A stretch of DNA of 41,151 nt from Gammaproteobacteria bacterium (GCA_030433275.1 JAUILK010000031.1:1-41151), one strand, 5' to 3'; positions 1 through 8,755 are shown, numbered from the stretch's first letter. Notes: generated by a model from the sequence alone, not told the origin. A program made the numbers and translations.

Positions 1-90
1 TTGCGCCGAATTCTGGGACGGCTACTGGCGGAATCGAGGCCCGAAGTGCGTGAGCAGGACACGGAATTCGGTCTTCGGGAAGCCGTGTAA
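1..90 (+). CDS. C-terminal end of an unidentified protein
   Basis: Frame 1 is open from the window edge to a TAA at 88-90, giving 29 residues rich in Arg, Leu and Glu and ending in FGLREAV. The start and nearly all of the protein lie outside the window, so I do not recognise a family. Base composition fits the coding regions around it. It could be a chance open stretch. Confidence 0.35.
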   Translation: MRRILGRLLAESRPEVREQDTEFGLREAV

Positions 91-270
91 CACGGTTGTT
101 CAGGACTGACTATGTAGGTTGTACAAACCCACTTATCGTTATCCTACGGGGATACTTGCCTTCGGAGGGCGGGCCATGGGGTTTCCGTATAATAGCTATT
201 CACTGCTATCGCAGCGTTTCGTGCGTAATTAAGCGCATCGTGCAGTGTAATAGTGTAGATGAGGACTACC

Positions 271-1230
271 ATGCGGAAGATCCCAGTAAAATTGTTGCTT
301 CGCGCGCTGCTGGTCGTTTGCTGTTTTTCTGTGATTACACCAAGTTTCGCGACCGAAAATGGCAGCACACACTACATACCAGGAGCCATAGCGACGCTGA
401 TCGATTTGGCACCCACTCAACCCGGTTGGGTGGCCGAGACGGCGTACCTGCACTATGAGGCCGATGCATCGGCTTCCCGCCGCCTTCCGGTGGCGGGTGA
501 AGTGGTGGGCGGGCTTAACGCGCGCATGGATGCGCTGCTGTTCGGCGGTTTTTATACGCTGGATCAGACGTTATTGGGTGCCCGCTACACCGTCGGAGGG
601 TTTCTGCCCTACGTCTGGATGGATGTAAAGGGGCGGATCGATACCCCGCGGCGTAGTATCAGCCGAAGCGATAGCGTGTCGGGTATCGGCGATATTATAT
701 TGCTCCCGGCCATGCTTGCCTGGGAAAAGGACTACTGGCAGTTCAACGCTCTTCTGCCGATTTACGCTCCCTCCGGCCGTTACAAAGAAGGCCGTTTGGC
801 TAATACCGGCCTTAATTACTGGACCTTCGATCCGACGGTCGGGGTTTCTTACAATAATGATCAAAACGGCTTTAATGCGGCACTGCATACAGGCCTGTCG
901 TTTAATACCGAGAATTCGGAGACCGACTACAGAAGCGGCAACCAATTGCATTTGGAGGCAAGCCTTCAGCAACTGCTGCCGCTGGGCCCGGGGTTTCTCG
1001 GCGTTGGCACAGAGGCTTTCTACCTCCAGCAGATCAGCGGCGACAGCGGTGCCGGTGCCGTCAACGGCGATTTTAAGGGGCACACCGTCGGTGTCGGTCC
1101 GGTACTAAATTATTTTCTCCCCGGCAGCAACGGCAACTTGCTCGCCGAATTGCGTTGGTTGCCGGAGTTAGGCGTCAAGCGGCGTCTCGAGGGCGATTAC
1201 GTCTGGGCTAAGGTCGTTTATCAGTTCTAA
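271..1230 (+). CDS. Outer-membrane protein of the MetA-pathway (COG4313-like) family
   Basis: This 319-residue protein starts with a signal peptide (MRKIPVK, a hydrophobic stretch, then a likely cut after SFA). The remainder looks like a transmembrane beta-barrel: many alternating aromatic and polar strands and a C-terminal VYQF, the terminal Phe typical of outer-membrane proteins. The pattern (PGAIATLIDLAPTQPG near the N-terminus, then repeated TGLSFNTEN-like strands) matches the family called putative MetA-pathway of phenol degradation proteins, thought to be small-molecule channels. I chose ATG 271 because GAGGA lies five bases upstream; ATG 259 is in frame and would add four residues. It appears monocistronic. 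The substrate cannot be told from sequence, and the phenol name should not be taken literally. Confidence 0.75.
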   Translation: MRKIPVKLLLRALLVVCCFSVITPSFATENGSTHYIPGAIATLIDLAPTQPGWVAETAYLHYEADASASRRLPVAGEVVGGLNARMDALLFGGFYTLDQTLLGARYTVGGFLPYVWMDVKGRIDTPRRSISRSDSVSGIGDIILLPAMLAWEKDYWQFNALLPIYAPSGRYKEGRLANTGLNYWTFDPTVGVSYNNDQNGFNAALHTGLSFNTENSETDYRSGNQLHLEASLQQLLPLGPGFLGVGTEAFYLQQISGDSGAGAVNGDFKGHTVGVGPVLNYFLPGSNGNLLAELRWLPELGVKRRLEGDYVWAKVVYQF

Positions 1231-1425
1231 GCGGCGCTTAGGCCGGATTGGCCCGGCGATTACCGAGAGGTGGGTGCAGTGCGCACGGCAATAACAAAAT
1301 TTAGCCCCATCCCGCTGGGCACTTTGGGCACGGTGTGTGCTGCTGAAAACGGCCTCGGGCAGGCCGCCAACGACCCGGACGCTGCGTTGATAAACGTGCG
1401 GATCGAAGTGAATCATCCAGATATT

Positions 1426-1455
1426 ATAAGATATTTCAATGAGTTGATAAGATAT
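1426..1455. repeat. Direct repeat ATAAGATAT, 21-bp period
   Basis: ATAAGATAT occurs at 1426-1434 and again at 1447-1455, 21 bp apart, which is two helical turns. It sits in the AT-rich part of the 290-bp gap before the protease gene at 1521. Such spacing suits a dimeric regulator on one DNA face. No convincing -35/-10 pair was found beside it. Confidence 0.4.
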
Positions 1456-1520
1456 ATTGGCAAGGCATCGACGAAAGTCGCTGGAAGGGATCGATCGAGA
1501 TTTGAAGGAGTCTAAGTATC

Positions 1521-2081
1521 ATGCCAGCAAAGATTTTAATTATTGCCGTCTTGCTTGCCGGGTGGTTCGGTGTTGCCTTCGCTGGAGGCGATGAGCAGCG
1601 TGTTTTCGGCTGGGTGGAAATGGCGACGATCGAACCCTGGGGTGCCGAGGTGAAGGCCAAGTTCGACTCCGGCGCTCTGACCTCATCCATGCATGCTGAA
1701 GGCATTGCCGAGTTTGAAAAACACGGCGAGCGTTGGGTGCGTTTTACCGTAGAGATCAAGGATCAGGCCAAGGGTGAGACCGTATCGAAAACGTTCGAAA
1801 GACCGCTATACCGTGCTCTTACGGTCCTGGGTGCCGGCGGTGAAGATCATCGGCAGGTGGTTCTTATGAAAGTCTGCATAGGGGATACGGTCTATGAAGA
1901 GCAGTTCAGCCTGGAAGATCGCAATGATATGAATTACCCAGTTTTGTTGGGCCGGCGAACCATTCAAAGTCTCGGCCTCATCGATGTAACGAAAACTTTT
2001 TTGCATGGGCCCAGGTGCGGTGCCGGCTCAGTCGTGCAGAGCCACCAGGATAAAGAGCTTGACCAGGACATCGGCATCTAG
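1521..2081 (+). CDS. Secreted retropepsin-like (ATP-dependent zinc protease family) protein
   Basis: This 186-residue protein belongs to the COG4067 / PF05618 family, often named ATP-dependent zinc protease but with a retropepsin-like fold. The catalytic-type motif is KFDSGALTSS, with Asp49. A second signature, LLGRRTIQSLG, lies near residue 150. Unlike the cytosolic relative at 40242, it has a signal peptide (residues 1-21, cut after AFA), so it should act in the periplasm or outside. GAAGGAG lies about ten bases upstream of the ATG. The C-terminal 25 residues after GPRCG are polar and probably disordered. Family members often sit near ATP-grasp glutamate ligases; none is beside this copy. 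Substrate unknown. Confidence 0.8.
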   Translation: MPAKILIIAVLLAGWFGVAFAGGDEQRVFGWVEMATIEPWGAEVKAKFDSGALTSSMHAEGIAEFEKHGERWVRFTVEIKDQAKGETVSKTFERPLYRALTVLGAGGEDHRQVVLMKVCIGDTVYEEQFSLEDRNDMNYPVLLGRRTIQSLGLIDVTKTFLHGPRCGAGSVVQSHQDKELDQDIGI

Positions 2082-2279
2082 TCGGCTTATATGGACTCAG
2101 TTTGGCGTGCAAGATACGTAGTGTGGATACCAATTCACGGTCCGACTGCATCTTTATATGCGCCCTCTCTATGAGCGCTTATGGCTCCGGCCCTGATGGG
2201 AACCGCTCGCCGAAATCTCATCTGAAAAGCGGCCACGAAGGCCAAATCGACTAGCAGGTTTTCTCGACGGCGCTCTGAC

Positions 2280-3405
2280 CTGTTGGACCATCACCACGTT
2301 AACAAGCAATCGGTCAGGCAGGAGTGCGTGCGTAATAACCTCCACCGCGTGGATCGCCTCAGATTACATGGCGCTCCCGAGCCTGGGCTGGTAAACCGCG
2401 ACCCACGTGCCAGCACGGCCCAGGCCACCCGGGCGTTTTTTGCGGGCAATGCAGCCGTGGCCTTGTTGCGTCCACGCCGGCGAATAGCTGCTCGACCCAA
2501 CCACGTTGCGGCTCGGGCAAGCGGTGCAGACATCGCAGCGCGGCTCGTGCGCCGTGGATGAGCAGCATGCGTAGATAGCGATCGCCACGCTTGTTGATCC
2601 GACCGTAGCGCAGCCGCCCACCGCTGAAGTATTGTCGGGGCACTAACCCGAGCCACGCCGCCAGTTGCCGGCCATTGCAAAAGCCTCGGGCATCGCCAAT
2701 GCCTGGGATAGGCAACAAGCGCTGTGCCGCCTCCATCTGCCGGGCAAGGTGTGCGAGACGGCGGTTATAGCCCCGCGCGCGCTGATCGGCCTCAAGGAGC
2801 TGCTCGTAGAGATCAGCGAACACCTCGCGGGCGAGCCCGGGCAGGTTGTTGCTGGCATCCTCAAGGATACCGGGCAGGGCTTGGCGTAAGTGCGAGATAC
2901 CCTGAGGCAGCACCAGGCCATACTCAGCGAGTAATCCCCGCAGCTGATTGGCCAGCGCCGTGCGCTGCCCTACCACTCGGTGGCGGGCGCGGTGGAGTGC
3001 CAACACCGCTTGCTGCTCAACGCTTTTAGTGGGTACGCAGCGCATGTTCGGCCGGCTGACTGCCTCGCAAATCGCCTCAGCGTCGTTGCCATCGTTTTCT
3101 CGCCTTTTCGGTAGGCTACAAACCCGCGGCGCCATCAGCCGAACGCAATGGCCCAGCGTTTGGAGCTCCCGCCCCCAGTAATGCGCTGCCGGGCAGGCCT
3201 CTAGCCCAATCAGCACCGGCGGCAGCGTTGCAAAGAAGGTGCGCAACTTCGCCCGCGTGCATCAACACCAAAGACTTCAAAGGAACCCTTTGCTAAATCG
3301 ATTCCGACCCGCGTAATGTCCATGATGGACTTCTTCTCTCTCGTGGAGTTGGTCATCTCCTTCTCCAATTCTGGGGCAGCAACGCCGCATGGAGAAGAAA
3401 GGGGA
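2280..3405 (-). mobile_element. Decayed IS110-family (IS1111 group) insertion sequence, approximate ends
   Basis: The stretch holds a broken DEDD transposase on the minus strand (see 2364-3323). The ends are guesses. Read on the minus strand, the right flank near 3405 has GATGGACTCCCC upstream of the transposase, and the plus strand near 2290 has TGTTGGACCATC, which share TGGAC in the orientation expected of inverted ends. IS110 elements lack flanking target duplications, so ends cannot be confirmed here. It lies directly downstream of phoB. Confidence 0.6.
2364..3323 (-). pseudogene. IS110/IS1111 transposase, frameshifted and internally deleted
   Basis: Fragments in three frames together rebuild an IS1111-type transposase. 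The N-terminus (MDITRVGIDLAKGSFEVFG, from ATG 3323) carries the first catalytic Asp. It then breaks, losing about ten residues, and resumes in another frame at KLRTFFATLPPVLIGLEAC. The middle is well kept (NDGNDAEAICEAVSRPNMR; LRGLLAEYGLV). The motif IPGIGDA runs directly into FCNGRQLAAWLGLVPRQ, missing the usual ten or so residues between them. KRGDRYLRMLLIHGARAAL follows. The last part, KNARVAWAVLARG, is again in a different frame. At least two frameshifts and two deletions mean it cannot encode an active enzyme. Confidence 0.88.
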
Positions 3406-3471
3406 GTCCATCCCATTTGAAAAACCCCTAACGCATCGGTCGGGTGATGCTTAAGGTTGTTTGGCGGTACC

Positions 3472-4158
3472 TCACGGTTTCGCCGAAAAGCGATAGCCTG
3501 TGCCCCGCACGGTTTGTATTAGGCGATCGTGGCCGCGGCCGGTGATCGTTTTGCGCAGGCGTCGAATGTGCACGTCCACGGTACGTTCCTCGACATACAC
3601 ATTGGTGCCCCATACATGGTCCAGTAGCTGGGCGCGGCTGAACACGCGCTCGGGGTGGGTCATAAAAAAACGCAGCAGGCGGAATTCGGTGGGGCCGATC
3701 TCGAGTGCCTCCTCACCGATCCATACGCGGTGGGCCACTGGGTCGAGCGTTAGGCCCTTCACCTCGATCCGCTCGTCGCCAGACAGCGGCGCCGCTCGGC
3801 GTAGCACCGCCTTGATCCGCGCGAGCAGTTCGCGAGGCGAGAAGGGTTTGGTCACGAAATCGTCTGCGCCTACCTCAAGGCCGCGGATTTTATCCTCCTC
3901 CTCGCCGCGGGCGGTCAGCATGATGATCGGGACATCGCGATAGGTTGAATGCCGTTTCGTCCGCCGCGCGAAATCAATGCCGCTCATGCCCGGCAGCATC
4001 CAATCCAACAGGATCAAATCCGGTACGATTTCATCGAGTAGGGCAAGGCCCGTCTCTGCCGAATCGGCCTGATGCACGCTGTAATCACTTCGGGCCAGAG
4101 CTACCGCGATCATCTCGCGAATAGCTGTCTCGTCCTCGACTATCAAGATCTTGACCAT
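3472..4158 (-). CDS. phoB: Phosphate regulon response regulator PhoB
   Basis: This 228-residue OmpR/PhoB-class regulator has a receiver domain at about 1-120 and a winged-helix DNA-binding domain at about 130-225. The receiver has the acidic pair E8-D9, the phosphorylated Asp52 in LLDWMLPG, Thr81 and Lys103 in VTKPF. The output domain ends with [13 protein letters not shown] and VRGTGYRFS, typical of PhoB. A Pho box 49 bp upstream of the start supports the identity and implies autoregulation. When phosphate is low the partner kinase PhoR normally phosphorylates it. phoR usually follows phoB, but here the downstream side is the decayed IS110 element, and no histidine kinase occurs in the window. 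Confidence 0.92.
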   Translation of the reverse strand: MVKILIVEDETAIREMIAVALARSDYSVHQADSAETGLALLDEIVPDLILLDWMLPGMSGIDFARRTKRHSTYRDVPIIMLTARGEEEDKIRGLEVGADDFVTKPFSPRELLARIKAVLRRAAPLSGDERIEVKGLTLDPVAHRVWIGEEALEIGPTEFRLLRFFMTHPERVFSRAQLLDHVWGTNVYVEERTVDVHIRRLRKTITGRGHDRLIQTVRGTGYRFSAKP

Positions 4159-4460
4159 TACGGGCCTGCACCCCCGCGGGATTGCTGTGCATTACAACTT
4201 ACTAGAATGACCATTTTATGACAGTTTGGTGGGCCGTGAATGGAGGAAAGAATGGAGTATGAGCGCCACAGCTCGGCGTTTTCTGAGCCGGTCGATGCCG
4301 GAGGTGGCGAAAGATGATAGCGTCGTGGTCTCGGTGGGTGCCGGGAAAAACCGGCCCAGGCGTGCGAGTCTGGCATCGGGTTGGTGCAATGGTGCCGCCT
4401 TGCAAGTCGAGTTGATTATCGCGCCTCGTGGTTGCTTTTCGCCACTGGTTCGGCACTGCA
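4159..4460. other. Gene-free stretch before phoB
   Basis: This 302-bp stretch separates the phoB start from the end of the next minus-strand gene. The part next to phoB holds the Pho box (4207-4224). A plus-strand open frame crosses it, but it continues through the neighbouring gene in antisense, is Arg-rich and lacks a ribosome site, so I do not call it. Nothing else was recognised. Confidence 0.5.
4207..4224 (-). promoter_or_regulatory. Pho box upstream of phoB
   Basis: On the minus strand the sequence reads CTGTCAT-AAAA-TGGTCAT. The consensus Pho box is two CTGTCAT repeats separated by an AT-rich 4-bp spacer. The first half matches 7 of 7 and the second 5 of 7. It ends about 48 bp before the phoB ATG, a normal position for PhoB to activate transcription. 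Confidence 0.8.
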
Positions 4461-5168
4461 TTATCCATACGCTTCGGCGTGGACTTTCTCGTAGGCTCCC
4501 TCCAGGCCGACCCGGATCAGCCCGGCCGCAAGCCGAGCGAAGTCCTCGCGTGTCACTAACGTCGAGAGCTTTTGTGGAGCACTCGGCAATCCCAGTTTCT
4601 CGGCGCTGTACCGGACTTTCTCGTCCGCATACGGATAGACCTCATCCCAGACAAGTTGGACCTCACGTAGGAAAATATCGCTACCGGTATTGCCGATGCC
4701 TTTGAACCCTTTCAGTAATGCTTTTTCCTTGTCGAGTTGGTAGTCCGCGTGCCCCCGCAATTGGCGCAGATCGCCATGGTAGCGCTCGAGGACGAGTTGG
4801 GCGGTGTCGCCGAGCATCGTAGCAGTGCGCTCGTCGTAACGTTTGTAGCCATGCCGGGCGATAATATCGACGCGGTCCTGCCAAGAGGTTTCGGCCATTT
4901 TCCGAGGTGTTGTCAGCCCGGCCTTGTGGAGTGCCACCGCAGCTTCCATTGCGTTCGCTGCACGAATGCGGGCGCTCAGCAAGAGGGCGATATTGAGAAG
5001 CTGAAAGAGTGCCGAGGGCGAGTTCTTGGCCACCCGGGCGAGGCCTTGTGCGGCAAAGGTCGTGCCGTAACGTTTTAATACAACGGCGGCGAGCGTTTTG
5101 TGAATGATGGTGGTCACAACGGTAAATACCGATCGTGAGCTTTTATAGGCGGATGTGTGTGACTGCAA
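4461..5168 (-). CDS. Endonuclease-III-like helix-hairpin-helix protein, catalytically doubtful
   Basis: The protein has up to 235 residues. Residues about 150-190 contain KALLKGFKGIGNTGSDIF, a helix-hairpin-helix of the type used by endonuclease III-like DNA glycosylases to hold the DNA backbone. The usual catalytic Lys after the hairpin and the 4Fe-4S cysteines are missing, so DNA binding without glycosylase activity is possible. The region before it is helical and Ala/Arg-rich. The first 20 or so residues look unlike the rest; a GTG start at VVTTIIHKTL is an alternative. No operon partner is evident. The family assignment rests on one motif and is moderate. Confidence 0.6.
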   Translation of the reverse strand: MQSHTSAYKSSRSVFTVVTTIIHKTLAAVVLKRYGTTFAAQGLARVAKNSPSALFQLLNIALLLSARIRAANAMEAAVALHKAGLTTPRKMAETSWQDRVDIIARHGYKRYDERTATMLGDTAQLVLERYHGDLRQLRGHADYQLDKEKALLKGFKGIGNTGSDIFLREVQLVWDEVYPYADEKVRYSAEKLGLPSAPQKLSTLVTREDFARLAAGLIRVGLEGAYEKVHAEAYG

Positions 5169-5238
5169 GTATCAGGATTGGCACTTCAGATGACCTTCGG
5201 AGCCCGTTCTCAGGTAGGTCCGTTGCCGTCTAGCCGGT

Positions 5239-5505
5239 TCATTGGTGTTGCCAACCGCCGATCCCCCACCAATGCACGTTCGTGGTGCTAACGGTGTTGC
5301 GATAATTCCAACTGGCCAGATAGATTAGTTGTAGCATGAGTTGAGTGCCTCCGTGCTGATGCGCCAGTTCACCGATTTCGCGGAGCCTTAGACGGTCATC
5401 GGCGAGAGCGGTGCGATTGCTAGCCTCACGAGCGGATTCCGCAGCATCGAGACGCCGGCACAACTCGGCTATCTCATCAGCAAGGGCATCAACGTCGATG
5501 AGCAT
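5239..5505 (-). CDS. Small hypothetical protein with coiled-coil N-terminus
   Basis: This 88-residue product is preceded by GGGGAG nine bases before the ATG, which supports translation. Residues 5-55 are Leu/Ala/Glu/Arg-rich and probably form a coiled coil (ELCRRLDAAESAREAS). The last 25 residues are Trp- and Tyr-rich (SWNYRNTV, NVHWWGIGGW). I do not recognise a family. It lies 70 bp downstream, in the same direction, of the region where the helix-hairpin-helix gene begins. Confidence 0.5.
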   Translation of the reverse strand: MLIDVDALADEIAELCRRLDAAESAREASNRTALADDRLRLREIGELAHQHGGTQLMLQLIYLASWNYRNTVSTTNVHWWGIGGWQHQ

Positions 5506-5782
5506 CGGATGGCTCCCCTGTCACGACCTCGGTGCCTAGCGCAGGCCGGCGCCAGATAACCGCATCATGCCAGATTAGGGAGCGATTGTTACCTTTTTAA
5601 CCGGCGCGGCCGGTGAATACCCACATAGGCTTGCGGCGTGTGGCGATTATCCCGCCGGGGCAGCATAGCGTCGTCGGAGTGCTCAGCATGTACTCGGAAA
5701 TCTCCTTCGATTTCCGGCCAATACGTGGCGGCAGTGTGCTAATCTCTCACTGAGATTTGCTTCTACGCGGCAGGTTCACGAA

Positions 5783-6046
5783 ATGGCTTTGATTAAATGT
5801 AGTGAGTGTGCCAAGTATGTCTCCGATAAGAGCCGCGTGTGCACGCGTTGCAAAGCGCCCCTTGTCAAGGGCGATCCTGCGGCGAATCAACATGAGGGAC
5901 CCAAATGGGAGTCCGCCGGTCTTTTCATGGCGTCGACCGGTGCGTTAGCGCTTTTCTTTTTTAAGCCTCCCATAGGCCTGATAATGGTTTTATCAGGATT
6001 GATCGTGTATGGGGTCGGTAAGTTTCTAATTGGTAAACATATCTAA
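5783..6046 (+). CDS. Small zinc-ribbon membrane protein
   Basis: This 87-residue protein begins with a zinc ribbon: C6-x2-C9 and C20-x2-C23. A polar linker follows, then two hydrophobic segments at about 46-60 and 63-82, separated by FFKPP. The C-terminus is basic (GKFLIGKHI). This build (zinc finger plus paired membrane helices) is common in small bacterial proteins of unknown role. The upstream GCAGG is a weak ribosome site. No functional partner is seen. Confidence 0.7.
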   Translation: MALIKCSECAKYVSDKSRVCTRCKAPLVKGDPAANQHEGPKWESAGLFMASTGALALFFFKPPIGLIMVLSGLIVYGVGKFLIGKHI

Positions 6047-6483
6047 TAACCTCAGACAGACCATTAACCCTGTTTTGTCGCTGTCTCGTGCGCTGATTAG
6101 CATTTTCAGGTAACGCGGGGTCGAACAACCGTCAGCACCGGCCTGCGGGTACGCAGGCGCAGTCCGCGCGGTTAGGACCGACGCCATGACCTGTTTGCCC
6201 CTACCTGAGACGGAAAGACAAATCATCTACACTGCTTATAAGGGGTTGCTGTGCTGCACAGCGCTTTGAAGCGCCAGAGGTCTGTTGCCGAAGGTATCTA
6301 GGGTCATTGTCGTTCTGGTGATGCGAGGCAGCGCGAGTGTGCAGGTTTATCGGCCACAGATTCGCGGCGCACGGCTCTAGCCCTTGGACTCGGTGGCTCA
6401 CCGCTCGGTCCGAGAGAAGGCTTTCCGGGGTAAACACCTTCAGGTCGGTACCGTCAGCGAGACGTAGGTAAAGGAGCCCAGCG
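6047..6483. other. 437-bp gene-free stretch with dyads
   Basis: No convincing gene on either strand. It holds a perfect 7-bp hairpin GCCTGCG-ggta-CGCAGGC at 6141-6158, without a following T-run. At 6248-6262 is GCTGTG-ctg-CACAGC, which abuts GCGCTT-tg-AAGCGC at 6261-6274. These may structure the leader of the CBS gene that starts at 6484, but no known riboswitch was recognised. Confidence 0.5.
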
Positions 6484-7077
6484 ATGAAGCATGAGTTTGC
6501 TGTTCTCTCCCATATCCACTTGCAGCCGGAAGTAACTTTCGAGCGCCCAGCCGAGCCTCCCGAAATCGTGCACTGGGATAGCCCGGCCGTGGAGGTCATG
6601 ACGGATTTTCGCCGCGTCAGGCCAATTACCGTCTCCCCGGCGGTTTCGATCGATACGGCTTTGGATCGGATGAAGCGGGCCGGCGTACGCCTGCTGCTGG
6701 TTATCGACGAGCACGAACAGATCATCGGCGTCATTACCGCTAGAGACATTCAGGGGGAGCGGCCCGTTAAGCTGGTTCAAGAAACCCGAATCCCGCATGC
6801 CGCGATTCGCGTCCAAACCATAATGACGCCACAGCCGGAGATCGTCGGTCTTAATATGATCAGCGTTCGCAATGCCTTGGTAGGCCATATCGTCGAGACA
6901 TTGCGGGCGCTCGAGCGCCAACATGTGCTCGTATTGGAGCTCGATGAGGTCACCAAGGGCCAGCGGGTGCGAGGCTTGTTCTCAACCAGCCAAATCAGGT
7001 GGCAGCTAGGCGAGAATATTAACGCCGACATCCCGCCGGCGCATTCGCTTGCGGAAATGCAGCATGAGATTAGCTAA
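6484..7077 (+). CDS. CBS-pair domain protein
   Basis: The 197-residue protein has two CBS modules, at about residues 38-95 (VMTDFRRVRPITVSPAVSI ... VIDEHEQIIGVITARDI) and 110-180 (IMTPQPEIVGLNMISV ... GLFSTSQIRWQLG). CBS pairs bind adenosyl nucleotides and act as energy or ligand sensors. No enzyme or transporter domain is attached, so it is a stand-alone CBS protein. AAGGAG lies upstream of the ATG. The FHA gene follows 167 bp downstream on the same strand, so they may be co-expressed with the signalling genes around 7-9.5 kb. Target unknown. Confidence 0.85.
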   Translation: MKHEFAVLSHIHLQPEVTFERPAEPPEIVHWDSPAVEVMTDFRRVRPITVSPAVSIDTALDRMKRAGVRLLLVIDEHEQIIGVITARDIQGERPVKLVQETRIPHAAIRVQTIMTPQPEIVGLNMISVRNALVGHIVETLRALERQHVLVLELDEVTKGQRVRGLFSTSQIRWQLGENINADIPPAHSLAEMQHEIS

Positions 7078-7244
7078 TCGATGTTGTGTCGAATAAAGTA
7101 CAGCGTCACCACCAGCGTCTCGCGCAGTGGGTGAGTTACTCGTGCCACCTGGGCATTCAGGCCGAAGCGACCGGGCGGGATTGACGCGAGGCACGAAGCT
7201 GTATACTTCCTTGTGGATCTGTCGCAACCACTCGGAAGTAAAAA

Positions 7245-7769
7245 ATGGTGGAGGAGAATGACACATCGACCCAAGCGTTCAATGTGTGCGCGTTACTGCA
7301 AGACGATGGCGGGGCTGCGAATACGGCACGGCTGATAGTGATCCATGGCCGCGGTATCGGTCAAAAAACTGAGCTAACCCGCCCGCGCACCACTATCGGT
7401 CGCCGTGATACGAATCATTTTGTTTTGGCTTCGGCCACCGTAAGCCGGAAGCATGCCTATATCGCTTGTAAGGAAGATTGCTATTCCATCGTGGATATCG
7501 GTTCTCGCAACGGCGTTTATGTCAATGGACAGAAGATTCCTCCCCGCCGGGAGTGGCGCCTGAGCCACGGCGATAGCCTTGTTTTGGGAGAGCAACTGTT
7601 ATTGTTTCAATGCCCGCAGCGCCTGTTCAACTCGCAAGGCTCGTTTGAAATCAGTATCGATCGGAACAAAGTCGAGCAGGAGGTCGATGATTTGCTGACC
7701 CGGTTTCTCGGCTCTGACGGTGGTACGGAGCGCCGTTTTGTCGAGACGGATAAGACGAAAACACGTTAG
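7245..7769 (+). CDS. FHA-domain protein
   Basis: The 174-residue protein has one FHA domain at about 27-115, with the expected motifs TTIGRRDTN, TVSRKHAYI and GSRNGVYVNG. FHA domains bind phosphothreonine. The tail from about 125 is charged and could be partly disordered. No Ser/Thr kinase is present in the window, so the phospho-partner must come from elsewhere or the domain works otherwise. Its stop overlaps the stop of the convergent patatin gene by four bases. A second, larger FHA protein lies in the nearby export operon (12226), which hints at a shared circuit, but this is inference. Confidence 0.85.
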   Translation: MVEENDTSTQAFNVCALLQDDGGAANTARLIVIHGRGIGQKTELTRPRTTIGRRDTNHFVLASATVSRKHAYIACKEDCYSIVDIGSRNGVYVNGQKIPPRREWRLSHGDSLVLGEQLLLFQCPQRLFNSQGSFEISIDRNKVEQEVDDLLTRFLGSDGGTERRFVETDKTKTR

Positions 7770-8755
7770 TCGGTTCCGAAAGTCAAAGCGAGCGAGCCAT
7801 TGCGCAGTGTGCGCTTGAAATTCTCGCGTGCCTGCAAGTAATGCTCGGTAATGTGATCGAAACCGAACAGTGTTGGCTCGACGATATGAGGGTTTAGGAG
7901 CAAGAGGGTGACCTTGTCCCGGTAGCGCTGCCGCGCTTCCTTGAGCTGATACCCCCAGAGCGCATCCTCGAGTGCGTAGATGCTCTGCACGAAGCGGTGA
8001 ATGAAGCCGCGTGCGGGTTTGCGGCGCTCATCGCTGCTGAAATGGGTTGCGATTAGCAAGAGTTTGCGACTGTCCCCACTGCGCAGGTGCTCGGCGATCG
8101 GCGAGATTAAGGGTGTTTTCTCTACTAACCCACCGTCGTAGTAACCACATTCCTCGCCCTCGAGGGCAGGTCGCGGGGCCAGAATGCCGGGCAGGCTCAT
8201 ACTGGAGAGAATGGCGGGTAGCAGCAGTCCTTTGCGGAAAATTTTGCGGCGATTGCGGCCGTCGTCGCTACATGCAATGCAGCGAAACGGGATGGTGCAG
8301 TTTTGAAAGTCTTTGACCTTCAGACCTGCATCGATCAACAAAGCAAGCCGTCGACCTTGGATCAGGCCATCCGGTAGGAACCGTCCGAACGGGCGGAGCA
8401 GCAAGGAGCGCAGGATGGCCACATGGCATAGATCGATCGTATCTTTAGAGTTGAGATTCCGGATCGCGGCGAGCATTTCGGCGGCGGTGGTGCCGGTAGC
8501 CCAACTTCCGCCGACGATTGCGCCGGCGCTGGTCCCCCAAAGCTCGCTGATATGCTGTTTTAACCCGAGTTCTTCAAGTAGGTGGGTAAGGGCGATATTG
8601 CCGCACAATCCCGCAGTGGCGCCACCTCCGAGTGAGACGATCAGACGATGCTCGCCGGCCGTTGCGAGGCGGTGTAGCGTGCTGTAATCCTCCGGTTCCA
8701 GCCGCGATTCGTTTGTTATTCGGCCTGGGTGTTTGCGGCTTCCTGTGGTTAGCAT
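7766..8755 (-). CDS. Patatin-like phospholipase
   Basis: The 329-residue protein is a patatin-family serine lipase. It shows the glycine-rich oxyanion loop (SLGGGATAG, residues 41-49), the nucleophile elbow GTSAG with Ser76, and the dyad Asp207 in YYDGGLVEKTP. Patatins hydrolyse acyl chains from phospholipids with a Ser-Asp dyad. There is no signal peptide, so it is likely cytosolic or membrane-associated. The usual Arg/Lys in the oxyanion loop is replaced by Ala. Its start overlaps the end of the upstream ParA-like gene by seven bases, indicating translational coupling. Confidence 0.87.
   Translation of the reverse strand: MLTTGSRKHPGRITNESRLEPEDYSTLHRLATAGEHRLIVSLGGGATAGLCGNIALTHLLEELGLKQHISELWGTSAGAIVGGSWATGTTAAEMLAAIRNLNSKDTIDLCHVAILRSLLLRPFGRFLPDGLIQGRRLALLIDAGLKVKDFQNCTIPFRCIACSDDGRNRRKIFRKGLLLPAILSSMSLPGILAPRPALEGEECGYYDGGLVEKTPLISPIAEHLRSGDSRKLLLIATHFSSDERRKPARGFIHRFVQSIYALEDALWGYQLKEARQRYRDKVTLLLLNPHIVEPTLFGFDHITEHYLQARENFKRTLRNGSLALTFGTD

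Noticed and set aside
188-193. TATAAT as -10 of a promoter for the outer-membrane protein gene
   Set aside because: The hexamer is perfect but no -35 element lies at a usable distance, and no extended -10 is present.
1270-1515. 81-codon open frame starting with GTG
   Set aside because: No ribosome site, composition unlike its neighbours, and it crosses the AT-rich repeat region before the protease gene.
4226-4705. 159-codon plus-strand open frame
   Set aside because: Its second half lies antisense to the helix-hairpin-helix gene, the translation is Arg/Ser-rich and resembles no protein.
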